Assembly (NCBI GenBank): GCA_012295275.1 | Contig: CM022671.1 | Span: 20,586,822-20,650,821, forward strand | Source: Chrysomallon squamiferum | Lineage: Eukaryota; Mollusca; Gastropoda; Neomphalida; Peltospiridae | Direction of reading: 5' to 3' | DNA: 64,000 nucleotides | Translations under genes and position numbers: made by a program | Notes under the pieces: model-generated | Database searches by the model: none | The model's input: only the letters and a program-made list of their open reading frames with translations | Told to the model about the DNA's origin: nothing | Part shown: positions 1 through 19,535 of the stretch, in pieces | How positions within the stretch are numbered: position 1 is the first letter of the stretch | Layout: every line of letters begins with the position of its first letter

Positions 1-1113
1 GTTCATGCTGAATGACTTTCTGTAACAACTTCCATGAATCTCTAGATGTTATTACATATAGGCATGCACAAACATGCATGCTTGCATGTGAAAACAAACG
101 TACACATGTTTTATAAAAATGAAAATGGCTAATTCCTACTTTGCTGTATAGATCTTAAAATGAAAGACAAAGAATGAAAATAACTAAATTTTTAAAAATA
201 AAATAAAATGGATTCATAGAAAAAGAAATCTTTAAGAAGAATGTATCAGATAATCTTATAATTTCAGTCATTATCCCTTGTAGGCATACACAAACTTGCT
301 TACAGTTTGAAAATCTTAATTCCAGCTCTGGTGTTCCAACTCTGGTATTAAAATTAATAGTATGGAAAAACACTTATAAAAAGAAATAGGAAATTAATAA
401 AGTGGTTTTGGAAAATCTTAAAATATGACATCAGTAATTATAAAATCCCTTAGAATGTGGCATCAATAAGTACCATATTCAGGCATACAGTAACATTTAC
501 ACAAACATACATCTGAACTCTGGCGAAACTGTTTAAGAAATTAAAATAAATGGCAGAGTCAAATTGTTATAATTATATTTAAAAATCTTTTAAAGTTAAA
601 AAAAAAAAAACAGTGAAAAAAAAAAAAAAAAAATGAAGAAGAAAGAGAGAAAAGAAAGAAAAAATTAAGTAAAAAAAAAACGAAAAGAAAAAAGAAAGAG
701 ACATTACAAATATCCTGGAATCTGACATAGAAAATTAATGACTAATTTCATTTTAATTGAATCCTTGAACATCTTAAACTGGCTGACTGATTTCTTTTGG
801 AAAAAGCTGAGGAGATTACAAAATAAAGACTGACATGTTTTTGTGCAGCTCTGAGTAGAAAACCTTCATCTGTTGTGTGTCACCCCCAGGACCTTAAAGC
901 AATGCAAAACTAACTGTTTTGGTTTCTATTACCAACCCCCAACAGTGTTTATTGAAAATTAACTCAGACACTCACCACTTTTTTCTTCTTTTTTTTCAAC
1001 ACTAACCAACAAAAGAAAGCCAGAGATCCAGAAAATAAGTTTAAAAGTGAATTGAAAATCGATAAAAAGAAGTCAGTCTAATCTTTTTTTTTTTTTTGTT
1101 TTTTTTTTTACAG
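1..1113 (+). other. Intronic sequence upstream of the first visible exon
   Basis: This AT-rich stretch has long A runs near 598-685 and ends in a pyrimidine tract with an AG acceptor at 1112-1113. I see no convincing coding exon in it. Because the exon that follows starts in phase 0 without a start codon, this is most likely an intron of the gene ending at 5040, whose earlier exons lie outside the window. Confidence 0.5.
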
Positions 1114-3677
1114 GAGGCTTATAGTGCTTTTGTACGCGAATCTTTTAACAAACACAAAACTGTAGTCAAAAGGAGTTATTGCGCAACTGAGGACGTAAGT
1201 GTCGCTTTCTCTTTCATTTGTTTTATGATTATAGGCTTTCTAGATTATTAACTTAGTGTTTTATGTTGTGATTCTGATATTAGAAACAGTCCTTAGTTAA
1301 TAATACCATTTCATTAGCAGATAATTTGAATCGACAGATAAAATATAGACTGAACTGGGCAAGTTTCTTATTTGAAAGCATTTAGAAACAAGAACAATAT
1401 TATAAAATATGGTGTAAAAATGAAGAGTAATTCAAATAAAATACATTTGCTATTGGGCAAGTTTGTGAGGCTAAAGAATTTAGAAACAACATTTAATAAT
1501 AACATTGTTATATAATTTGAAGATTGTTTGAAAATACAAAGTAACCAAAAAATAATGTAGTTCATACTGCATGTTACTGCAAGCATTTTCTGAAATAAAA
1601 GCATTTAGCATAGATTGAATAATATAAAATTAATATAGATAGTGTTGATTCAAGCAGTTGTAAACAAGTCCAGTATTTGTATTAATCACTGTTCTTATTG
1701 TTGTTGTTCTTATTATTTTGTTGTTCTTTTTTTTTTTCTTTTTTTAATTATTAGTTTAAATATTAATATTGTCATTATCATAAAAGATATAAAAATTGGT
1801 GTAATTGTTTTCAGTTTTTGTAATTAGTTTGGGTTGGAGTATGTTGAAAAGTTAATGATTTTTAACATATTTTTGTACTGTTTGTATGTGTCTAACACAT
1901 AATGATGATCTGAGAGAAGAAATCTGTTTGCTCAGTTCTGTGGTCTACTCTTTTGTATGTCTCTTTCAACACAGAGTACAGTACATGTCTTAATATAATA
2001 CACTAGCTGATACAGGAAGTAACAGAAAGGTAATTTCATGAGGATTAAAACTATATCCCATGATATAGTTCGCATGTAAGACAACTGGTACTTTCACATC
2101 ATGATGCAAGTAAAATGAATTGTGTCAAAAACCCTTTAAAACTTGTAACTATAGCAATAAGATTAAGTGTGGAATGTTTCCTTTGTTTGTTTTTCTAAGT
2201 TAAAACAATTCATTGTTACCCATTCTTGAATTTTTTTTTTTAATAATCCGATATTATCCAGAGTTATGTTATAGGGATTTGAGAGGCATCTTTCTAGAAA
2301 CACAAAAGTTGTGGTATGTGCTGTCATGTTAAAAGCTAATGCAGCTAGTCCATTCAGATTCTTTTTCTAGTTTAAAGATATAATCACTTATGAGTGTTTT
2401 TATTTATTTATTTATTTTCTTTATTAAGCACAGCTATATCTGAAATTTTTCTTTGTATTTATATTGGAGGTTTTTTGTTGTTGTTATTTATGTTGTAGTT
2501 GTTATTGTTGTATTAAATGCTTTTATCTGTTATCTCTAATGATATTCTTTCTTTCTTTCTTTAATTACTTACTTATTTACTTATTTATTTACTTATTCAT
2601 TCATTCATTCATTTGTCTATTTTATTAATATACAGGTTCCTGACATGGATCACCTTCTAGACAAATCAAGAATACACAAAATCCATACAGCTCGCCATCA
2701 AACTGAACTGATGTATCGAGCATCAAGGAAAAATCACAATACCATGGCCATCTTAATGTTCAACAATCCTCTTCCGGACGTAAACAATGAAAAATACGGG
2801 ATCAGTCGCTTCTTTTATTCTGAGGACAATCTCTCATCAGTAAGTTTATTTAGTAACTCTATGATTTACATAAAAGTTTGCAGTCAGTTTATTTCTGTCA
2901 CATCTTTCTCCCTTCCTATTAAAAATTAAATAGACATGCATCAGGTTATCTGTTCAGAGTTGCTTCCCTTAAAATTGTCAAGGCTTAATAATGGGTTTTT
3001 ATTTTTATATCTGTTTATTTATTTTAGTTAATTTAATTATTTATTTTGATCACTTATCATTATTATTATTATTATTATTTATTTATTATTATTATTATTT
3101 TAAATTTAATTTATAATAACATAAATTTAATTTTAGGAAAATAAGCCAAAAAGTTAATAGAAAATTTTAATTTTTCAGTTTGATGTAGTAAATCAGTAAT
3201 AAAATTATTAAATAGTCATATGACATCTTTAGAAGTGTGTTGATTAATTCTTTAATTTATACGTAGTTAAAACAACACATCCTAGTAGCTTTACCAGTTT
3301 CCTTTTACTTAAGTGTTTTTAGAAACAATTTTTCTACATCAGTATTTATTTAACTAAACAAAGGTTAAAAATAGTTACAAAATAAAAAACATTTAAGTTT
3401 TTATGTAATACTATAAGCATAATTTGTAAAATAAATATAGGAATTAGGTTTGTAAATACACAAATTACGCTAAATTCCATTCAAAATTTTCATCTTTTAA
3501 TAAGTATAACTTAAGGTGTATAATAATAATAATATATTTGTATGTGGTTGTATGTATTTTTGTATACACACACATACATTATATATATATACGCATATAT
3601 ACACACAAGCATATGTACATACATATATACATTTAATATGCTCGTGCATGCATGCATGAGTATCTAGATATGTCTGT

Positions 3678-3774
<97 letters not shown>

Positions 3775-5040
3775 TCCTTATATATATATATATATATATA
3801 AGTAAATATCATTATGAAAACAAGTTAGAAGCTTACCACAGCTGCAACATTTTATTTTCTTTCAGGAAAGGAAACAGCCTGAGAAAATAGAAATCTGTTT
3901 AAAAGACAGTGTTTCAAACATACATGAAGAAGTTGAGGCAGACCCAGAGATGAAAGAGGTCCTTCAGTCCATCATACGCAAACCAGAGAAACCTTTGCCA
4001 AAGATACGATTTCTCACTGAGAGAGATGCCCAAGAGCCTGGCCAGTTCCGACTCAAGTTCCAACAGAAGAAGGAAAACCAGGACCTGCTACCTGCTTATG
4101 CTGATACACGAAAATATAGAGCACAGTCTAGTTTAGGCTTCTCACAGAAATCTCGTGGTTAGTTTTATAATAGAAAGACATTCTAGATTAAATAAGCTGT
4201 CAAACAGAGGTTCAGTTAAGTAGACAGACTGATGCATCTGGACTAACCTGTCGTTATGACAAATTGAATATATCTTCCTCTTTCAGTTTAACCTATTTAT
4301 TTGTATTTACATTTTTCATGTACATATGTAACTAATTTATGAATATGTTTTTTCACAAAATGGTAAAAAAAAATTATCAGTTCTTCATTTCACTGGCGTC
4401 TGCACATTTTAGACAATTAAGAGTTGCAATGAGTGAAGAATGATTAATGGCCTTTAATACATTTTAGATATCTACAATTATTAGGAGTAAAAGAAATGTT
4501 ATCAGACGTTAAATATGTTTTTAACTGTATTATAAACTATATTTATTTTCTTCAGACATATGTGCTGTTTTGTCGTACTATAAACTACGTTAATGTTATT
4601 CAGATAACAAATTCAGAAATCATTTATTTATTTATTTATTTTTATTGCTGTTGTTTATTTTGTTGTTTTGTTATGATACTATAAACTACATACATTTTAT
4701 TTAGACATTACAGGTGTTGTTTTATGGTTACCATAATTCAGTTTTCTAAAGAAAATAAACATAGGTGTCTTTTTTTTATGGTATTGTAGACTATATTAAT
4801 TAACTACAAAGAGTTAATAATAATGTTTATTTTATTACATTTTTAACAGAAGCAAGTGGTAAAATAGAGAGATCACAATCTCTGGTGTCAGTGAAAAACA
4901 TGAAAGAAAGATTCGCATCTAACTGGCAGCCCCTGTCAATGTCAGCACTGATGGAATACAAACAAAAAGTGAACACATTTGGTGAAGGAGAATTCAATCA
5001 AGGAAAACCCACATTCTGGCCCACCACAGTTAAAACTTGA
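1114..5040 (+). CDS. 3' part of an unrecognised gene, four exons
   Basis: Exons are 1114-1194, 2636-2839, 3866-4157 and 4850-5040 (stop TGA). Donors are GTAAGT, GTAAGT and GTTAGT, and every acceptor follows a T-rich tract. Phases are 0, 0, 1, so the reading stays open throughout, for about 255 residues. The first exon has no start, so the N-terminus is missing. The product is soluble-looking, with no signal peptide or membrane segment, and is rich in Lys, Glu, Gln and Arg. A hydrophobic strand followed by an NNPLP motif lies in exon 2 (2738-2782). The last exon has a WQPLSMSALMEYK segment and a C-terminus rich in Pro, Phe and Trp. Sperm/ciliary proteins such as the TSGA13 group came to mind from the NNP motif and the late EYK segment, but this is a memory-based guess and no name is claimed. 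A poly(A) signal lies at 5170-5175. Confidence 0.75.
3681..3800. repeat. (TC)n then (TA)n microsatellite
   Basis: About 45 uninterrupted TC units (3681-3770) are followed, after a short CCTCTCCT bridge, by about 11 TA units. The tract lies in the intron between exons 2 and 3 of the unrecognised gene. Confidence 0.95.
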
Positions 5041-5283
5041 CATTTTTTTCTTAAATTTTCATTTGAAATGAGAATATCAGCTGGTATGTTGATAAATACA
5101 TTTAGAAACAATACCTGCATGATTTAAAAAAATTATTTTATTACATATAAAAGGGTAAGAAAATATCTGAATAAAAGTGAAAAATGATTGAAGACAGATG
5201 GTAGTTTGTTGAGCATTATGTCAAAATATATTAAAATCTATAGATGTTATTCCAGTAACAACTTAGATAAATAGATTACATAA

Positions 5284-5314
<31 letters not shown>

Positions 5315-5647
5315 TTATTTTATTTTTTTATTTTATTTTTTTTGTCAAGTGTAAGTAATTCTCTTATTCTGGGGCTTGTCTTCAAATAATATCATTTAAA
5401 TTAAATAGAAAACTGTATCAGTTTCATACATTTTATCTTTTGTTAATTTGTGCCATAATTCAATAATTAAATTTCTATGATATCTGTGCTATATATATAT
5501 CTAATGTTGAATACTGGTACAATTCTAAATTAATTTAGACTAAATAATTTATAAAACATAACTAAATTGATGTCACACATAATATCAAAATGTACTATTT
5601 TGTCAAATTATTGGAATACAATAAATGGAAATTTATATGTATAAATT

Positions 5648-6340
5648 ATTCATGCCAGTTTTAAGTTGAGATATCATTTATCTATTTCTTTTACTTGAAT
5701 CTGACATGTATTTGAAGTAACAAAAAATCATCAGTATCAAAATATATCAAAGGTTTAGTATTATTATTATTTATGAATACTCTGAATAAATATATATCTA
5801 TGTCTTTATTTTACTTTTTTGGAAAAACCAGAACAAATTTTGTTTTTGCAGATTACTTGACTGGTTAAAAAAGACAAATATGCAGCCCTTAAATGACTCT
5901 TCTGTACAGTTTTTATATTAATCTTCAGTAGTTTATTGCAGTTTTGATACATCATTACAAGTTGTCATACACTGTAATTGTGCAAAAACCATGTAAAACG
6001 TTTGAAAAATAAAAACATTTAACAGTGATAACTATTTATCTCAGACTTCAGATATTTTTATGACCACAGTGTTTATAAAAATACGTCTTCCTTGTTTATT
6101 GTTTTTCTTGTATAACATTCTTCAAATGTTTGTATATAGAAAATTGTTGTTACTGTATATATATATATATATTGAAAGCTGTCTGTGATGTTTAATTTAC
6201 ATTTTGCCTCTTGAAATTATTCCTGCCAGTTTTAAGTTTACATATCATTTATCTATTTCTGTTACTTAAATTTGACATGCATCAGCATCAAAATATATCA
6301 AAGATTTATTATTATTATTATTATTATTTTTGAATTTCTT
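5648..6340. repeat. Diverged direct repeat, about 120 bp, two copies
   Basis: Copies at about 5648-5775 and 6223-6340 share the order GCCAGTTTTAAGTT, ATATCATTTATCTATTTCT, a (T/C)GACATG block, ATCAAAATATATCAAAG and a trailing ATT tract. They differ by substitutions and a roughly 15-20 bp gap. No coding potential is seen. Confidence 0.75.
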
Positions 6341-7008
6341 AATGTTCAGTTGGAATATGCTGAAGTTTTTTATATATATATATATATATATATATTTTAA
6401 TTGTTCTATAGGCCTATATTTTTTTTGTTTTTTAGATACTGTTAATAACTTACAGATAATGAGAATTCCAATTTTAGGATGAATTTTATTATTATACCTA
6501 TTTTATTTATTGCATTTAATATTTTTATCAAAGATAATTAATATTCAAATTCCATAGTTTAGTTTTATGTAACTATATATTTTAAGCAAATGGTTGTTCC
6601 AAAACATGTGAATTATTTTTGTTGACAACTTAAATTAATTATTATTATTTTAATAATTGTTTTTGAAATTTTAATAATGTAACAGTGATTATATATTTTT
6701 ATATTTCTGTTTTTAGCTGAGTTTTCAGAAGTAATCTTTTCTAAAAAAACCCCAAATTCTACAAATTATGGATTAAATGTTTTTTCTTGGATTAATCTAT
6801 ATTTTATTTCCACTGTAAATAATAAAATAAAATTTATTAAATATATTTTTATTGTGTCAAAATGCACAGTGTTTTAAATATAACATGTGTTATTTTTATT
6901 GTTGTCAGAATAAAGTATTTTTAATGGACCATCAACTTCATTCAAAACATGCAGCTGAGAATATATGTATATAATTTTTTTCCTGTATTTTTCCTTAAGA
7001 TATATAGG

Positions 7009-7045
<37 letters not shown>

Positions 7046-7388
7046 TTTATTATTACTATTATTAATTCAATGTAATCCACCCTAACAATGCTGACATCGC
7101 TTTCTTAAATCACGTAGCAGCTTTGGATATTTACCAAATAATCAGTAAAACGGATAATGAATTCTTTAAGATAAGAATGATTTTTGTTATTATTTTATTT
7201 TTATTTATTTACTAAATAATATTTTATTAACTTTAATTTTACTTAACCGTTACTACAAAATGAAGAAGATGCATATATTCAGAACAAGGTGGGTGTATAC
7301 ACCGAGAATAACAAAAGGTGTACACGGAGAGTAAGCGGATGTATAGACTTACATTCAGAATAAAAAGATGTATACATTCTGAGTTAGA

Positions 7389-7520
7389 GGGTGTGTTGAT
7401 TCAGGGTAAGGTGTGTAAACTCATAACTCAAGGGTGTGTTGATTCAGGGTAAGGTGTGTAAACTCATAACTCGAGGGGGTGTTGATTCAGGGTAAGGTGC
7501 GTAAACTCATAACTTGAGGG
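7389..7520. repeat. 43-bp minisatellite, three copies
   Basis: Units start near 7389, 7432 and 7475 with a constant 43-bp spacing, and each has GTTGATTCAGGGTAAGGTG followed by AAACTCATAACT. Looser relatives, with 'tatacattc' and 'gagtaa' words, extend on both sides from about 7290 to 7580, so the array is probably an older and longer one. Confidence 0.85.
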
Positions 7521-8119
7521 TGTATACATTCAGAGTAAAGGTATGTTCAGAAAAAGATAATACATTCTGAGTAAATTATCTGTCAAGAGTGAGAGGAGGC
7601 ATGTATTAAGAGAGTAATTAACACTGAAGTCCTGTTTTTTATTTTAAAAGGATAAAGAAAATAAATTTTTTTAAAAGATGCTGCTATCAGTTTGACCAGG
7701 TTACGTGTTACCATCTTCGAAATTACACATTTTGGCTGACGACATACAACATTTAGGCTACCATGGAACAGAGGAAACATTTTGCTATTACCATTTGTGA
7801 GGGGCTTTCAATTACTGTATGCAGTCTTGTATGTATCGATCAGTTTAGAATGTTGGTGTCATGAAATACAGTATTATAAATGCCAAAGAATTCTGTGAGA
7901 ATTTATTTCAAAACATATGTCGTGCCATGAAATACGTGATCAATTTCTGTTTATTTCATTTCATTACAGAGCAAGTGTTTAGATATTTTCCTTGAACTGG
8001 TTTATGATTCTGATGATACTCAGATATTTTTGTAAAACATTTTGTTGAGCAAATGAGTACATTTTACACAGAATTATATCTTCCAGTTTATTTATTTATT
8101 TATTTATTATTAATTATTA

Positions 8120-8170
<51 letters not shown>

Positions 8171-10723
8171 TTGGTTGTTGTTGTCCATTAACCAATTCCA
8201 ATTTGTATAAAATGAAAAAAGTGTCATAATCTATTAACCAATGATTTTATCTGTCACATTTTTATTAAGAATGAAATGTTTGTCGTGGGAAATTTAAAAA
8301 AAGTTTAAAAAAAAAAAAAATAATAATAAAATAAAATGGTAAAAATTAAAAAATTAATGATCAAAAAAAAAAAAAGCCAAAGATAATTGATTATATAATA
8401 CTACATTTGTAGGAAAGGGATTTTTAATTTCTTTAAATTTAAATGATTCTAATAAAATTTCTGTGGAGGTTTTTCTGTACATATGACAGTATAATCCGTC
8501 CACTAACATATAGTGTTGTCCACACGAATGTACTGATTCCTGGTGCTATGCGGAATCGGCCTTGGGCCAATTTTTTTTATTTTATGTGCTGTTCTATTTT
8601 TTATGTTTATGTGTATAAAATTTACTGCTAAAAATTTGTTAAAAAAAAAGAAAAAAAAAGAAGATATCAATATTTTGAAATAAAAATGTTTTTGTTACAT
8701 TGCATTATATCTGTTCAAATGTATAAGCTTCCTTTTGAAAAAAAGTTATATATATATTAAAGCTTTGGAAATTACTTACATCAAAATAAAAAAGTGCATA
8801 TTTTGTACTACTAACATAAAGCTGTGTCTGTTTGACTAATTATTATTAGCTTTGTTTTGTTATGGTTGTTTTTGTTTTTTCTTGCTAATTAAAAACTTTG
8901 CTTACATATTTAACTGATTAAATATTAACCATTGTTAATTATTACTCCAGAAATGAACTGATGGAAAATTCAAAAAGGTTATTAATTTTTGGAGTACATA
9001 AAACTTGTTTTCTTTGTTTATTTCTTTTTTTTTTTTTTTTTTTAAATTTTATTTCATGAATTTTAATTAAACATAAAAATAGTATCTTGTTTTAGTTTTG
9101 TTATATATCATCAACCAGTATTTTAAATATGCTGTATTTTCATTTAAGCAGTCATAATTATACAAAGACAAAAAAAAAATAAAAATAATGTGAAAGATTT
9201 ATTGATATTATATTTTGTAAATATATATACAAGTATGAAAGACATCAATAAAATGAAATAAAAATAATAAATATTTTATCTTGCTGTTTTGTTTTTGTTA
9301 CATAATTTTAAACATTTTTGTTTCTGCTCCAGAAAAACAGAAATCTTCTTCAACAAATCGAAACATTTTAATATTAATGCATCTACAGGCATGAATGCAC
9401 TTGCATGCACACATTCACACACATACATATACCTATCCAAGCTGGGTTTGTTTGGGACTGACAAAATATTCTGTGTATTGAGTGCTGGTATAAATTAACT
9501 GTTTTCAGTGTATGACTGTTTTAATATCAATAAACTAAATAACAAAACATCATACACAACTATATAGGTCATAATGAATTTAAGTGTTAATGATGAACAT
9601 TTCTTGATTATTATCACTTTATATTCTAAACAGATAATTAATTATTTGACATTTATTTTAATATCATTTTGTTCCATCAGAATTAATTAGATTTATATTC
9701 AATTTGTACTTTTGATATTTACTTTAATCATTTTGAAAATTAAAGCAAAAAGACAAAAGAACAAGGGAAAAACAAAAACAGTTATTGGTATTCCATTCAG
9801 CAGGTTATGAATATTTTATATAACTGCATTTAACTTTTATATACTGTGAATTCATAATTGGCTGTTATTGAAAAGACAAAGTATTATGAAGTTAAAACAG
9901 TGCACTGTTTTTAATTGTAAAATATATCATGGATTAAACTATTTACAGCAATTTATGCTGGACAAAAGATGAGTTGTTGAATATTCTGTTCAGTGGTGCT
10001 CATTTTGCGGGAAATGAGGATTCTTAATCCTCTTGTATGCAAAACTGCATGCTTTCTTCCAGAAGTGAACATCTTTTCGTTTACCTTTCCACTGTAAAGG
10101 ATGAGATAAATTTCATAATAAAGAAAGAAGAATCAATTGACAGAAGGAGTGGAGAGGCTTATATCAAATGCAGCCTCTGGATCCTCTGTATGTAGTAAGC
10201 AATAAGCAATTACTTAATGATCAGCTTAATAGTATATTCTGAGCGAGATAATTAACAATAATTTTATAGTAAATCCATTAATCTTGTTCAGTCAAACTTA
10301 GTGACAAACAAGTATGGATTTACTGGCAAGGATTTATATATATCTGGTTGCCTGCCTTATTATCAAGAACCATTGGAATTGTTTACCTGACTACATCACT
10401 GATCTTCATAGGTTTTACAATTAATGTTAATTTAACATAATGGAACATTTATGTGTTATTTTCAGTTTCATTAAACTAATTATATACTGAAAACAAGAAA
10501 AAGAAGAAGAATCCAATAAAAAGCTCATAATACAAAACATACAAAATAATCTCTCAATAAATAAAATATTAACAAAAATAGGCAAGAAAAAAAAATAAAA
10601 ATAAAAATAAAATAATAATTATAAACAAATACAAAATAAATAAAATAGATAAATAAAAAAAATAAATATTAAGAAAATACATAAAATGAATAAATAATTA
10701 AAAAATATATATATATATATAAA

Positions 10724-10754
<31 letters not shown>

Positions 10755-10866
10755 GAAATGATAGTAACATGAAAGCTAGTTAAAGGGTGCCTGCTGCATA
10801 ATGAAGTAAGTAATAAAATTCTCTGATAAATCGTTTTATTTTTATTTTATTAATTGCTGTTGTTGT

Positions 10867-10868
<2 letters not shown>

Positions 10869-10922
<54 letters not shown>
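10869..10922. repeat. (AAT)n trinucleotide tract
   Basis: This run of about 18 AAT units is preceded by TGTTGTTGTT. Similar AAT/ATT tracts recur at 11510-11540, 11841-11872, 20115-20160, 38174-38227 and 61168-61220. The poly-isoleucine open frame it creates on the minus strand is not a gene. Confidence 0.95.
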
Positions 10923-10924
<2 letters not shown>

Positions 10925-11375
10925 TATATATTTAATAATAAAAATGAGTAAGGAATCCAATTACAAATGCACAAAATGTTATCCTTTTAAACAAATAACA
11001 CAAGTTTACAAAACACTTTAATATGTTTTAAAGATTTTCATTTAAATTAAGAATTTTCCCCATTTATTATTCAGCGGCTCAGTGACTCAGTCATTATAGG
11101 CTGGGTTCTAACCAAAGTTGCCAATTGTTTTACGACATTGAGATTTTCTTAAAATAATCGAATTATTATTTTGTTAATTCTTTTTAATACTTTAATATAT
11201 TGTTAAAATTACAAAATACTTCTTTTATCAATATATATATATTTTAAATTTGGTTGGTAATAACATAACCTTAATTTGACTTTTGTACTATTTCCGGTTC
11301 CGGAGTTATGGTGGCATGCTAGTCAACTGAAGAATAAAACCGATTAGTGTATATACGAAATTTTTCATTTTCAAA

Positions 11376-16802
<5,427 letters not shown>

Positions 16803-16849
16803 GAAATTGAGATATTTTAGATCTTTTGTACAGAAAACCTGTAAATAAA

Positions 16850-19446
16850 AGAATAACTATTGTTTGATATTATTAATATTTACTTACTGGTTTTTGTTGT
16901 CAGTATAAACTGGTAGAATAGGCAATAATTCAATGGATGAATGTGTCTGTAATCTAATGTAGTTGCTTCCCTTCCCAAATCTGTATATAAAAGCATTCTG
17001 AGAGTTTTTGTGGACCTGAATGTATCAAGTAGATCACTTGATACTGTATAGTGTCTTTTCTTAAACTTTCCTTACTGCATGGATTAAAGTCTTGACAAAC
17101 ACATTTCAAATAATTTGTACTGGTAAAATATTTAATTGAGCTTATGAAAGGTCTGGATTATCAAGATATTAGAGGTATTTATTTTTTAATCATTATCTGA
17201 AAAATTCACATTATCGACAAATAAAATGAAGAAGGAAGATATGTATATATTGAACATCTATTGTTAATCTAGTTATCTAGTTTTTTTGTGTTTTTTTTTT
17301 CTATTATATTGATCAGTGGGGAGGGATCTTTGATTTGAATCTTGCCTCAATATGGAAAGCACATAGAAAGCCTTTGATAAACCAGTTGTACAACATTAAA
17401 TGGGATAGGACATAGATTAATGGGCACACTGAGAGGATTGGTTCTGTGATCTTTCAAGGTTCAGTTGTGTGTTGTTGACTGTTGAACTAAAGCCACTCAG
17501 AAATTAAATGTGAAACATGGTGTTAACTAATTTGTGCTATTTTAAATACATTAGTCCAGTATTTTATGTTATATGTGTGCTCCATTCACTAAATATTTAT
17601 TTTTAAACTGATGAATAATTTTCTTTTTGCATTATATTTCATGGTTTATAATATAATTTGTTTATGTCTTCTGAAGTATATAATAAAAATAAATTAGAGT
17701 AAACTAAGGATGCAAATATCTTGTTATACCTGAAATTCATTAAAAGGTAACTTGTTAAACAAGTTAAGGAAGACTCTACAACATGTAATTTCAGTGGCTG
17801 TATAAATTTCTAGATGTTAACGACAATAAAAGGAGAAAAATAAACATTTAGAAATGATGCTAGACAGAAAGGAAGAGTATGAATGTTTGAATGTAGAATG
17901 TTAAAAAAACCCTACACATCTGTGTAGGTGGTTTTAAGACATGGGAGGCAGAACTGATCAACAGGTTTAAATGAACTACATCATCATCTGAACAAACAAA
18001 ATAAAAACACAAAACTTGTTTTATTTTCATTTAATTTAATGGTGGTTACTTCATTTTGTATACAACATTCAAGTCTGATGCAGTTTTGGTATCAGCGACA
18101 GACTTGATGAAAACACCACGTACAAGCCAACATTTGCAGCCACATAAAACATGTATGCCATTTACATGCAAGTACACAATCACAGCAATGCAGATAAATG
18201 ACAATGTAGGCACAAAGATGATTGTGAACACTGGCAGTCAGTTTAAAATGCATGATGTATTTTAAAACCCATTTAATAAATGATTATGCAGATTTTAAAA
18301 TGTATTGGAAAAAACAACAAAACCCTCACATTTTCAGTTAAAAAATGTGGTATTTGTCTAATAATACATACATTAAAGAATAAAACTTGTTAATTTTAAT
18401 TTTAATTTTTTTTTATTATTTTTTGTTACGTTTTGTAATTACTGGTTAATTGGTCACCATATTTAGTGACTTTGAAAATAAAATACAAAATGAAAATGTA
18501 CATCTCTTTATTTTTATTATTCAATGTAAACAATTATATTGCATATAATTTATAAACCATTATCCTAGCACACACACCAACAAACAGGTTAAATCAACAA
18601 AACAGTAAGAACAAAATTGCATATGCAGCCACTGAGGCTTAATATAAACTATTGTGATGTAATATTTTTGTTCATAATTATTTAATTACATTTAAAAATA
18701 AAATAAAATATAACAATAAAAATAAATACAATAAAAAATGAAAAAAATATATCTGATTAAACAATATCTCCATATGAAAGTGACTAGTAAATATATGATA
18801 TACAACTTATGCCAGTCAAAAACCTTTTTTATATTTTTAAATCTAGGCATGCCTTCAAAGCAGTGACATTAGAAAGTTAATCAGTTAATAAATAGAGAAA
18901 TATTCTTAAATACACGAAATACCCTAATTTATTACCCAACTGCATTGTTACTTTCCTTTAACACTAACAATGTATTATTGAATACATCTCTATCCACCAC
19001 CATCTTAAATAAATATCACAGTTTTGATTAAGGGTATGTACAACATGCAGAACATTTATTGTAAAAGTTTTCTCAGGTTTATTGTTCTTGAATTTGTGAA
19101 AAATCTAGTGAGAGTCTATTTTCAGACTTGTCTATATTTAAATAAATTTGACCAAAAGCCACCCAAAATTACATTTAAATAATTACCATACATTATCTAT
19201 AATTAATACAAATCATATATTATTTCCTATATATATATATAGTTAGGTATTGTCTGTCTTCAAACATTGAATATAATGCATCCTAGCATTACTGGAGAGT
19301 TAAAATATCAAGTACTGATAACATCTAAACATGTTTGTAAAACAATTATGGAGACAGAAGGAATGAGAATTGTCAAAATGGCTGACGGCCACTGAATCCT
19401 TTAACTGTTGTCCTCCTAGCGAATGTTATAAGTTAGAGGTCAGGGG
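16850..19446. other. Convergent gap between NAA10 and BICD
   Basis: After the NAA10 poly(A) signal no coding exon is supported. On the minus strand, AATAAA signals at 18507-18512 and 18513-18518, and another near 18017-18022, are suitable for ending a BICD transcript that uses the distal tail exon ending at 19447. The 18446-19446 part may then be 3' untranslated sequence. Open frames around 18046-18265 on both strands look incidental. Confidence 0.4.
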
Positions 19447-19535
19447 TCATGGCTTGTCTTCCAGCATTTTGTCTTCCATTAGGCTTGTTGTCATCACTTG
19501 ACTACTGCAGGTGCCTGGACTGCACTTCATCAGCT
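19447..19535 (-). CDS. BICD: Candidate distal terminal exon of BICD
   Basis: On the minus strand a good acceptor (TTTTACAG) precedes 19535. Entered in phase 1 after the 31-nt exon at 23199-23169, it reads E/LMKCSPGTCSS... for 28 more codons and stops at 19449-19447. Entered in phase 2 it stops after ten codons at 19504-19502. Both readings fit an upstream BICD donor. No conserved domain is visible, so this would encode an alternative unstructured tail. It is inferred from splice signals and phase only. Confidence 0.5.

Larger units (their letters stand above)
5041..11280. other. Intergenic AT-rich stretch
   Basis: About 6 kb separates the unrecognised gene from NAA10. It holds a poly(A) signal at 5170-5175, a diverged direct repeat (5648-5775 and 6223-6340), a 43-bp minisatellite (7389-7520), several (TA)n tracts (6369-6395, 7016-7041, 10711-10748) and ATT/AAT tracts (5284-5314, 8100-8172, 10869-10922). 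Open frames here are short and low-complexity, and I see no supported gene. Confidence 0.6.

Noticed and set aside
11070-11115. Possible tRNA-derived SINE promoter boxes (GGCTCAGTGACTCAG and GGGTTCTAACC)
   Set aside because: The B-box has a mismatch at a key position, the spacing is short and no cloverleaf or second copy was found.
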